Below, piece after piece: positions 1 through 5,276 of a stretch of 13,982 nt of DNA (position 1 is its first letter; each line of letters starts with the position of its first letter). The notes under the pieces are model-generated. The model searched no databases. It was given only the letters and a program-made list of their open reading frames with translations, and was not told the DNA's origin. The stretch is from an uncultured Oscillospiraceae bacterium. Its GTDB lineage: Bacteria; Bacillota; Clostridia; Oscillospirales; Acutalibacteraceae. The stretch covers positions 1-13,982 of the forward strand of contig USBH01000013.1 of NCBI GenBank assembly GCA_900552925.1. Reading direction: 5' to 3'. The translations under genes and the position numbers were made by a program.

Positions 1-38
1 CTAATTCGTCGGCAGCGTCAGATGTGTATAAGAGACAG
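1..38 (+). other. Nextera read-1 adapter with partial i5 index (artefact)
   Basis: Bases 6-38 match the 33-nt Nextera read-1 adapter, which ends in the 19-bp Tn5 mosaic end at 20-38. Bases 1-5 (CTAAT) sit where the 3' end of an i5 index belongs and, from memory, agree with the end of a Nextera XT v2 index. This is library-preparation sequence, not genome. Reading through it gives the well-known false peptide start MCIRDR, so any gene model starting at the ATG at 22 is chimeric. Confidence 0.97.
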
Positions 39-330
39 GAGCGGTCAGGTCGACGAGATCGACGAGGACCTCGGCGAGCTCGAAGAGGACTACTACGACC
101 TGGACGACTTCAACGATGAAGAAGACGAAGACGACGACTGGGAAGAGGATGACGACGATTGCTACTTCGAGGTGACCTGCCCGAGCTGCGGCGATACGAT
201 CCAGCTCAACGGCGAGATGCTCGAGGAAGGCTCGATCGAGTGCCCGAACTGCGGCGAGAACCTCGAATTCGACCTCGATGAGGAAGAGTGCGGCTGCGGC
301 GAAGACTGCAACTGCGAGGAAAAGGAATAA
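39..330 (+). CDS. CD1247-like acidic zinc-ribbon protein, 5'-truncated
   Basis: The last 96 residues of a protein whose 5' end is cut off by the adapter; the first complete genomic codon is at 40. The visible part begins with a charged, probably coiled-coil stretch (QVDEIDEDLGELEEDYYD) and a run dominated by Asp and Glu. A zinc ribbon follows, with CPSC and CPNC knuckles 17 residues apart and an aromatic/hydrophobic strand after each. The tail has a second Cys cluster, CGCGEDCNC, before an acidic end. This layout matches clostridial CD1247 N-terminal-domain proteins, small cytoplasmic proteins of unknown function that carry a helical N-terminal region (missing here). The gene ends in a strong terminator, so it is the last gene of its unit. 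The family call is by recall of the pattern. The function is unknown and metal binding is inferred from the cysteines. Confidence 0.72.
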
Positions 331-343
331 GCCGAAGCAGACG

Positions 344-373
344 AAGGAGCGGCGTGCGCCGCTCCTTTTTGCG
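344..373 (+). terminator. Rho-independent terminator after the CD1247-like gene
   Basis: A perfect 10-bp stem (AAGGAGCGGC pairing 358-367) closes a GTGC loop and runs into a T-rich tail, starting 13 nt after the stop codon. It separates the truncated gene from the next promoter. Confidence 0.9.
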
Positions 374-436
374 TCTTTCTCTGTGTATAAATCGTATCAC
401 AGATATGAATAAATTTATAACGCTCGGGCGGATGCG

Positions 437-465
437 TTGACAATTGCGGGCAAAATGGGTACAAT
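437..465 (+). promoter_or_regulatory. Sigma-A promoter of the polyprenyl sugar-phosphate transferase gene
   Basis: A perfect -35 box TTGACA (437-442) and TACAAT (460-465) are separated by exactly 17 bp. The predicted transcription start near 472 leaves a leader of about 33 nt. No operator is evident. Confidence 0.85.
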
Positions 466-504
466 AAGAAAAATAAACCTGTCAACCAGGATGTGTAGAC
501 GCAT

Positions 505-1884
505 ATGAACAGCAAGAAGTTTGTTCTGGCGATGGTCAGCAAGGTGACCATCGTTCTGCTGGAGATCGGTTTTTTCGCGATCGTGCTCTTCCAGTATTAC
601 GGACCGACCATATTTTCAAATATGGAGAGCGTCGGCTTTACCGTTACGCTGCTCCTGTATATCATCGTTTATATCGCGCTCGGAAACCTGTTCCGCGCCT
701 TTAAAATTGCGGATTACTCGATTGCCGAGACGATTTTCTCGCAGCTTCTGGCCTTCGGCATCGCCGACCTTCTGCTTTACGGCGAGTTCTGTATGATCCG
801 GCACAATTATGTAAACATCGTGCCCGGACTGCTCACGGTCGGCTGCCAGCTTCTGGCGGCCGCGCTCTGGGCGCTGCTTGCCAAGCGCATGACGATGCTG
901 TTTTCGAAGCCGGAGAAGACGCTCATCATCACCGGCGTGCCCGATACGCGGGATTTAATCCGGAAGCTGCGCAAGCTCAAGTACATTCTGTGGGTGGAGA
1001 AGGTCATCCCGTACGACGCGCTCGGCCTGGAGTGGAAGAAGCAGCTCGACCCCTACGAGGCGGTCATCTTTTACGAGGTGGAGGGCAGCACACGGCGCGC
1101 CGAAATGCTCTGGTACTGCATGCAGGGCCGCAAGAGCCTCTATGTCACGCCGCGGCTCGAGGAGATCGAGATGCAGGGCTTCGGCGCGCGGCATCTGATC
1201 GACACGCCTTTGATGAAGTACGAGTACCACAGCGAGCGCTTCTGGTACAATCTCTTCAAGCGCCTCTCGGACATTGTGGTTTCGCTGCTCGCGCTCATCG
1301 TGACCTCACCGATTTTCCTGATCGTTTCCATAGCGATCAAGATCGAAGACCGCGGCCCCGTGTTCTTCACGCAGAAGCGCTGCACGAAGAACGGCCGGAT
1401 CTTCGAGATCATCAAGTTTAGGAGCATGGTCGTCGATGCGGAGCAGGGCGGGAACGTGATCCCGTGCCGCTCGGGCGATCCGCGCATCACGCGCGTCGGG
1501 CGGGTCATCCGCAAGCTGCGCGTCGACGAGCTGCCGCAGATTCTGAACGTGCTCAAGGGCGACATGGCGCTGGTCGGGCCGCGGCCCGAGCGCATCGAGC
1601 ACGTGGAGGCGTATACGAAGGAAATACCGGAGTTTGCCTTCCGCCTGCGCGTCAAGGGCGGCCTGACCGGCTACGCGCAGATTTACGGCAAGTACAACAC
1701 GAACCCGTACGACAAGCTGCGGCTCGATCTGCAGTACATCGAAAAGCAGTCGCTGATGCTCGACTTCAAGCTGCTGCTGCTGACGATCAAGATCCTGTTC
1801 GTCCCGGAGTCGACCGAAGGCTTTACGGCGGAGCGCTCCGCCGAAATCGGGAAGGAGAGCCGGGAAGCCGGGAAGAAGGAATGA
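505..1884 (+). CDS. Polytopic polyprenyl-phosphate sugar-phosphate transferase (WcaJ/EpsE-type)
   Basis: This 459-residue membrane enzyme should transfer a sugar phosphate from a UDP-sugar to undecaprenyl phosphate, the first step of exopolysaccharide or capsule assembly. Four hydrophobic segments lie within residues 10-130. A degenerate Rossmann-like region follows (about 137-235), then a re-entrant membrane helix (255-280) and the C-terminal bacterial sugar transferase domain (PF02397). Visible catalytic motifs are KFRSM (304-308), the Asp-Glu pair in RVDELPQ (D341, E342), KGDMALVGPRPE (351-362) and GGLTGYAQ (385-392). The length is usual for this family. The ATG at 505 has only a weak ribosome site (AGG at 488-490, 14 nt away), but no better in-frame start follows before the first membrane segment. 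The gene is alone between its own promoter and a tRNA, with no other glycan genes next to it. The sugar substrate cannot be read from the sequence. Confidence 0.93.
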   Translation: MNSKKFVLAMVSKVTIVLLEIGFFAIVLFQYYGPTIFSNMESVGFTVTLLLYIIVYIALGNLFRAFKIADYSIAETIFSQLLAFGIADLLLYGEFCMIRHNYVNIVPGLLTVGCQLLAAALWALLAKRMTMLFSKPEKTLIITGVPDTRDLIRKLRKLKYILWVEKVIPYDALGLEWKKQLDPYEAVIFYEVEGSTRRAEMLWYCMQGRKSLYVTPRLEEIEMQGFGARHLIDTPLMKYEYHSERFWYNLFKRLSDIVVSLLALIVTSPIFLIVSIAIKIEDRGPVFFTQKRCTKNGRIFEIIKFRSMVVDAEQGGNVIPCRSGDPRITRVGRVIRKLRVDELPQILNVLKGDMALVGPRPERIEHVEAYTKEIPEFAFRLRVKGGLTGYAQIYGKYNTNPYDKLRLDLQYIEKQSLMLDFKLLLLTIKILFVPESTEGFTAERSAEIGKESREAGKKE

Positions 1885-1907
1885 AGCCGCCAAAAGGCAA
1901 GTTTTCC

Positions 1908-1936
1908 TTGCAATTTTCCGCAGATTATGCTATGAT
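1908..1936 (+). promoter_or_regulatory. Promoter of the tRNA gene
   Basis: TTGCAA (1908-1913) and TATGAT (1931-1936) are 17 bp apart. Transcription should begin near 1943, giving a 25-nt leader ahead of the tRNA. Confidence 0.75.
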
Positions 1937-1942
1937 ATTTTC

Positions 1943-1960
1943 CGGCCGCCAAGGCGGCCG
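1943..1960 (+). other. Perfect hairpin in the tRNA leader
   Basis: CGGCCGCC, AA, GGCGGCCG form an 8-bp inverted repeat that begins at the predicted transcription start and ends 7 nt before the mature tRNA. It has no T-tract, so it is not an obvious terminator for the upstream gene. It may be a leader structure removed during tRNA 5' processing. Confidence 0.55.
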
Positions 1961-1967
1961 CATATGC

Positions 1968-2044
1968 GGGCCATTAGCTCAGTTGGTCAGAGCAGCCGGC
2001 TCATAACCGGTCGGTCCGGGGTTCGAGTCCCTGATGGCCCACCA
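1968..2044 (+). tRNA. tRNA with anticodon CAT (Ile2 or elongator Met)
   Basis: A 77-nt cloverleaf: the 7-bp acceptor stem GGGCCAT pairs with ATGGCCC, the D arm contains TAGCTCAGTTGG, the anticodon loop CTCATAA holds CAT at 2002-2004, the T-loop is GTTCGAGTC, the discriminator is A2041 and the CCA end is encoded at 2042-2044. It does not look like an initiator tRNA. The body, including the GGCTCATAACC anticodon arm, resembles Bacillota tRNA-Ile2, whose C34 is changed to lysidine by TilS to read AUA codons. Automatic annotation usually calls such genes tRNA-Met. An elongator tRNA-Met remains possible. Confidence 0.95.
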
Positions 2045-2056
2045 GCTTTTACAGAG

Positions 2057-2092
2057 AGAAACGCGTCGCGTGTCCGATGCGTTTCTTTTTTT
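2057..2092 (+). terminator. Terminator of the tRNA transcript
   Basis: AGAAACGC (2057-2064) pairs with GCGTTTCT (2079-2086), followed by an unbroken run of seven T (2086-2092). Confidence 0.88.
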
Positions 2093-2276
2093 GCTTTTCC
2101 GCCTTTGCCTTGGCGGTTCCACTACGCGGGAAATACTCCTGAGCGCATACGTGGACGGCGAGCTGTTCGGCATGACGTTCCCTGCGCGCGGGAAATTCTA
2201 CGCCCGGGGCGTTGTGATCGCTGCGTTTCAGCGCCGCGCAGCGTTTGGAAGCGGCGGAAAAGCGGGACGCCCCCTC
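2093..2276. other. Gene-free stretch between the tRNA and feo transcription units
   Basis: No gene with a credible ribosome site or family resemblance was found here. A short direct repeat, CGCGGGAAAT, occurs twice about 60 bp apart. Open frames crossing it start inside the tRNA or run into the feo promoter, so I regard them as chance. Confidence 0.5.
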
Positions 2277-2305
2277 TTGACAAATGGTGAATATTAGCTT
2301 AGACT
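2277..2305 (+). promoter_or_regulatory. Promoter of the feo operon
   Basis: A perfect TTGACA (2277-2282) lies 17 bp before TAGACT (2300-2305), a 4-of-6 match to the -10 consensus. The weak -10 box is embedded in a palindrome that looks like an iron-repressor operator. Confidence 0.7.
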
Positions 2306-2312
2306 AACATTT
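2290..2312. promoter_or_regulatory. Probable DtxR/IdeR-type metal-repressor operator over the feo -10 box
   Basis: An imperfect dyad AATATTAG-N6-CTAACATT is centred at 2300/2301, with 7 of 8 arm pairs intact. Bases 2294-2312 agree at 14 of 19 positions with the classical DtxR/IdeR consensus TTAGGTTAGCCTAACCTAA (recalled). Binding here would cover the -10 box and block transcription when Fe2+ is plentiful. The regulator is not in this window, and an MntR-type or Fur-type protein is an alternative. Confidence 0.6.
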
Positions 2313-2372
2313 GGACAAATCCTAATTATACGGACGCGCCGTACAGCGCGCGGGATATGAGGGGGAAGGAAA

Positions 2373-4724
2373 ATGACACTGAAGGAGCTTCCGGTCGGAA
2401 AAACCGCCACGGTGCAGTCTGTCGGCGGCGAGGGCGCGCTGCGCCAGCATCTTCTCGACATGGGCCTCATTCCGGGGGCCGACGTCACAATGGTGAAGTT
2501 CGCCCCGATGGGCGACCCGCTTGAGGTGCGCATCCACGGGTATGAGCTGACGCTGCGGCTGGCCGACGCGGAAAAAATCAAAATCGAAAACGTGCGGGAG
2601 GCGGCGCCGGAGAGCCGGCGGAACGGCCATGGAAAGCCGATTTCCCACCCCGGCCTCGGCGAGGGCGGCCGGTACCACGTGCAGACCGGGCGGCCGCCGC
2701 TGCCGGGCAGCGTCACGCTGACGTTTGCGCTGGCCGGCAACCAGAACTGCGGAAAAACGACGCTGTTCAACCAGCTGACCGGCTCGAACCAGCACGTCGG
2801 CAACTTCCCGGGCGTCACGGTCGACCGCAAGGACGGCGTGATCCGCGGGCACGAGAACACGCTCGTCACCGACCTGCCCGGCATCTACTCGATGTCGCCG
2901 TATTCGAGCGAGGAGCTCGTGACGCGGCGCTTCGTTCTCGAGGAGCACCCGAAGGGGATCATCAACATCGTCGACGCGACGAACATCGAGCGCAACCTGT
3001 ACCTGACGATGCAGCTCATGGAGCTCGACGTGCCGATGGTGCTCGCGCTCAACATGATGGACGAGGTGCGCGAAAACGGCGGTTCGATCCGCGTCAATGA
3101 GATGGAGGCGATGCTCGGCATCCCGGTGGTGCCGATCTCCGCGGCCAAAAACGAGGGCATCGCCGAGCTGGTCGACCACGCCGTGCATGTGGCGAAGTAC
3201 CAGGAAAGCCCCGGCCGACAGGATTTCTGCGATGCGGGCGAGCAGGGCGGCGCCGTGCACCGCTGCCTGCACGCGATCATGAGCCTGATCGAGGACCACG
3301 CGGAGCAGGCCGGCATCCCGGTGCGCTTCGCGGCCAGCAAGCTCGCGGAGGGGGACAGCCTCGTGCTCGAGCGGCTCGGGCTGGACCAGAACGAAAAGGA
3401 AACGCTCGAGCATATCATCTGCCAGATGGAAAAGGAGCGCGGGCTCGACCGCGCGGCCGCAATCGCCGACATGCGCTTCAGCTTTATCCAGAAGGTCTGC
3501 GCATCGTCGGTCGTCAAGCCGCGGGAGAGCCGGGAGCATGCGCGCAGCGTGCGCATGGACCGCATCCTGACCGGCAAGTATACGGCGATCCCGGCGTTCA
3601 TCGCGATCATGGCGCTCGTGTTCTGGCTGACCTTCAACGTCATCGGCGCATTTCTGGCCGATCTGCTCGACATGGGCATCGGCTGGCTGACCGATCTGGT
3701 CGACGCCGCGATGACGGCCGGCCACGTGAACCCCGTGCTGCATTCGCTCGTGATCGACGGCATCTTCAACGGCGTCGGCAGCGTGCTGAGCTTCCTGCCG
3801 ATCATTGTCACGCTGTTTTTCTTCCTCTCCATGCTGGAGGACAGCGGCTACATGGCGCGCGTCGCCTTTGTGATGGACAAGCTGCTGCGCAAGATCGGCC
3901 TTTCGGGGCGCAGCGTCGTGCCGATGCTGATCGGCTTCGGCTGCACGGTGCCGGGCGTCATGGCGAGCCGCACGCTGCCCTCTGAGCGCGACCGCAAGAT
4001 GACGATCCTCCTGACGCCGTACATGAGCTGTTCGGCCAAGCTGCCGATTTACGCCTTCTTCGCCGAGGCGTTCTTCCCGCGCAACGGGGCGCTCGTGATG
4101 ATCGGGCTGTACTTCATCGGCATTTTGGTCGGCATCCTGATGGCGCTGCTGCTGCGCGGCACGGCGTTCCGCGGCGAGGCGGTGCCGTTCGTGATGGAAC
4201 TGCCGAATTACCGGATGCCCGGCGCGAAAAATGTCGGCCTGCTGCTCTGGGACAAGGCGAAGGACTTCCTGCAGCGCGCGTTCACGGTCATCTTTATCGC
4301 GACAATCGTGATCTGGTTCCTGCAGACGTTCGACACGCGGCTCAATATCGTCACCGATTCGCAGGACAGCATCCTCGCCATGGTCGCCGGCTGGATCGCC
4401 CCGATCTTTGCGCCGCTCGGCTTCGGCGACTGGCGCATCTCCACCGCGCTGATCACCGGCTTCATGGCCAAGGAGAGCGTCGTTTCCACGCTGTCGGTGC
4501 TCTTCGGCTCCACGGCGGCGCTCACCTCCATGCTCACGCCGCTTTCCGCGATGAGCTTGCTCGTGTTCTGCCTGCTGTATACGCCGTGCGTCGCGGCGAT
4601 CGCGTCCGTCCGGCGTGAGCTCGGCGGGCGGTGGGCGTTCGGCGTCGCGCTCGGGCAGTGCGCCATCGCCTGGGTGGCGGCCGGCGCCGTGCAGCTCTTC
4701 GGCATGCTGCTGGGGGTGGCGTGA
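2373..4724 (+). CDS. feoB: FeoA-FeoB fusion, ferrous iron transporter
   Basis: A 783-residue inner-membrane protein importing Fe2+. Residues 1-75 are a FeoA SH3-like domain (LPVGKTATV, LLDMGLIPGADV, LRLADAEKI). A Gly/Pro/Arg-rich linker spans about 76-112. The FeoB G domain follows, with P-loop GNQNCGKT (122-129), switch NFPGVTVD (144-151), G3 DLPG (167-170), G4 NMMD (227-230) and G5 ISAAK (255-259). A helical GDI-like region runs to about 395, then the membrane domain with gate motifs GFGCTVPG (521-528), TPYMSCSAKLPIY (548-560) and LLYTPCVAAI (734-743). FeoA is more often a separate protein, but N-terminal FeoA-FeoB fusions are known, for example in Bacteroides. The ATG at 2373 has a strong purine ribosome site (AGGGGG, 2360-2365). 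The stop overlaps the next start as TGATG, indicating translational coupling. Regulation is probably by the palindrome at 2290-2312. Confidence 0.96.
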   Translation: MTLKELPVGKTATVQSVGGEGALRQHLLDMGLIPGADVTMVKFAPMGDPLEVRIHGYELTLRLADAEKIKIENVREAAPESRRNGHGKPISHPGLGEGGRYHVQTGRPPLPGSVTLTFALAGNQNCGKTTLFNQLTGSNQHVGNFPGVTVDRKDGVIRGHENTLVTDLPGIYSMSPYSSEELVTRRFVLEEHPKGIINIVDATNIERNLYLTMQLMELDVPMVLALNMMDEVRENGGSIRVNEMEAMLGIPVVPISAAKNEGIAELVDHAVHVAKYQESPGRQDFCDAGEQGGAVHRCLHAIMSLIEDHAEQAGIPVRFAASKLAEGDSLVLERLGLDQNEKETLEHIICQMEKERGLDRAAAIADMRFSFIQKVCASSVVKPRESREHARSVRMDRILTGKYTAIPAFIAIMALVFWLTFNVIGAFLADLLDMGIGWLTDLVDAAMTAGHVNPVLHSLVIDGIFNGVGSVLSFLPIIVTLFFFLSMLEDSGYMARVAFVMDKLLRKIGLSGRSVVPMLIGFGCTVPGVMASRTLPSERDRKMTILLTPYMSCSAKLPIYAFFAEAFFPRNGALVMIGLYFIGILVGILMALLLRGTAFRGEAVPFVMELPNYRMPGAKNVGLLLWDKAKDFLQRAFTVIFIATIVIWFLQTFDTRLNIVTDSQDSILAMVAGWIAPIFAPLGFGDWRISTALITGFMAKESVVSTLSVLFGSTAALTSMLTPLSAMSLLVFCLLYTPCVAAIASVRRELGGRWAFGVALGQCAIAWVAAGAVQLFGMLLGVA

Positions 4725-4888
4725 TGACGCCGGGCACCGCGGTCGTTCTGGCGCTCGTGCTGATCGCCGCAGCGTTTGCGCTCCGGGCCATACTGCAGCA
4801 CCGCACCGGCGGCTGCAGCGGCTGTACCGGCGACTGCATGCACTGCGGAAAGCATGCAGCGGAATGGAAAAACCGACCCGAACAATAA
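4724..4888 (+). CDS. FeoB-associated Cys-rich membrane protein
   Basis: A 54-residue protein with one N-terminal membrane helix (about residues 5-24) and a short cytoplasmic tail holding four cysteines, C31, C34, C38 and C41, in a CxxCxxxCxxC pattern. Size, layout and position directly after feoB match the FeoB-associated Cys-rich membrane protein family (PF12669), thought to assist FeoB in Gram-positive bacteria. The cysteines could bind iron or a cluster, but this is inference. The start ATG at 4724 overlaps the feoB stop (TGATG). Longer upstream readings in this frame run inside feoB and are unlikely. A terminator follows 7 nt after the stop. Confidence 0.88.
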   Translation: MTPGTAVVLALVLIAAAFALRAILQHRTGGCSGCTGDCMHCGKHAAEWKNRPEQ

Positions 4889-4895
4889 AAAGATG

Positions 4896-4923
4896 AGGAC
4901 CTCCCTTCGCGGGAGGTCCTTTT
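4896..4923 (+). terminator. Terminator of the feo operon
   Basis: A perfect 10-bp stem (AGGACCTCCC, 4896-4905, pairing 4911-4920) with loop TTCGC is followed by TTTT. Confidence 0.85.
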
Positions 4924-4930
4924 GCGTCCG

Positions 4931-5036
4931 CCGCGGGTCGCGCCCGCACCCGCCGGGAGTGCCCAAAGCACGCGTCCCGCGCGGCGGTTCCTTCGGAAAA
5001 CGAGCTTGCGCGAGCAAGCGACTCCGCGGACGTTCG
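4931..5036. repeat. 106-bp structured tandem repeat, copy 1
   Basis: The first of two adjacent 106-bp units in the feo-hrcA intergenic region. It aligns to the next copy without gaps, 93 of 106 bases identical. It contains small inverted repeats: GCGGG/CCCGC (4933-4937 with 4943-4947) and GCTTGC/GCAAGC (5004-5009 with 5014-5019). The six bases before it (CGTCCG) match the end of the unit, so the array begins almost directly after the feo terminator. I found no convincing gene in it on either strand. Confidence 0.9.
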
Positions 5037-5142
5037 CCGCGGGTCGTACCCGCACCCGCCGGAAGTACCCAAAGCACGCGCCCCGCGCGGCAGTTTCCTC
5101 GGAAAACGAGCTTGCGCACGCAAGCGACCCCGCGGACATCCG
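5037..5142. repeat. 106-bp structured tandem repeat, copy 2
   Basis: The second unit. Twelve of its thirteen differences from copy 1 are transitions. Both hairpin stems survive: GCTTGC/GCAAGC is unchanged (5110-5115 with 5120-5125) while its loop differs. In the first hairpin (5039-5044 with 5048-5053) a G-to-A change turns a G-U wobble into an A-U pair. Confidence 0.9.
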
Positions 5143-5170
5143 CAGCGGGCCGTGCCCGCCGGGTTCACAA
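5143..5170. repeat. Truncated third copy of the 106-bp repeat
   Basis: The first part of the unit recurs (CAGCGGGCCGTGCCCG, then CCGGG and CACAAAG) with small deletions, and it stops about 20 bp before the hrcA -35 box. Confidence 0.65.
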
Positions 5171-5190
5171 AGTATTTACAAATTTTGGTG

Positions 5191-5219
5191 TTGACATTTC
5201 CTGACCATTGCAGTATATT
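5191..5219 (+). promoter_or_regulatory. Sigma-A promoter of the hrcA-grpE-dnaK-dnaJ operon
   Basis: A perfect TTGACA (5191-5196), a 17-bp spacer and TATATT (5214-5219). Transcription should start near 5226-5228, just upstream of the CIRCE operator. Confidence 0.88.
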
Positions 5220-5230
5220 ATAGACAAGGG

Positions 5231-5257
5231 TTAGCACTCGAGAGAACAGAGTGCTAA
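5231..5257. promoter_or_regulatory. CIRCE operator (HrcA binding site)
   Basis: The canonical CIRCE inverted repeat: TTAGCACTC, 9 bases, GAGTGCTAA, with both arms perfect. It lies at the start of the transcribed leader and 20 bp before the hrcA start codon. HrcA bound here represses the operon until heat or other stress occupies GroE and HrcA loses activity. It is the only CIRCE I see in the window. Confidence 0.98.
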
Positions 5258-5276
5258 AACCCGAAGAGGTACAGGT

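Noticed and set aside
20..38. Tn5 mosaic end at the left, with a matching one at 13936-13954, suggesting a natural Tn5-like transposon.
   Set aside because: Each is joined to Illumina adapter and index bases and faces the contig edge. They come from tagmentation, not a mobile element in the genome.
122..129. Unusual FeoB P-loop GNQNCGKT (residue numbers) in place of the enterobacterial GNPNSGKT.
   Set aside because: Gln and Cys at these positions occur in clostridial FeoB proteins as far as I recall, and all catalytic GTPase residues are present.
1964..2290. Open frames covering the tRNA and its terminator.
   Set aside because: They read through a clear cloverleaf tRNA and a rho-independent terminator, so they are chance frames.
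2172..2297. A possible 41-codon gene starting at ATG 2172 between the tRNA and feoB.
   Set aside because: It has no ribosome site and runs through the feo -35 box and operator. The longer frame containing it starts inside the tRNA. There is no recognisable domain.
4534..5139. Minus-strand frames giving a peptide repeated in the 106-bp units (for example CASSFSEE and related).
   Set aside because: The repetition comes from the DNA repeat itself. The frame lacks a ribosome site and continues antisense into feoB. Related repeats probably give rise to hypothetical proteins in databases.
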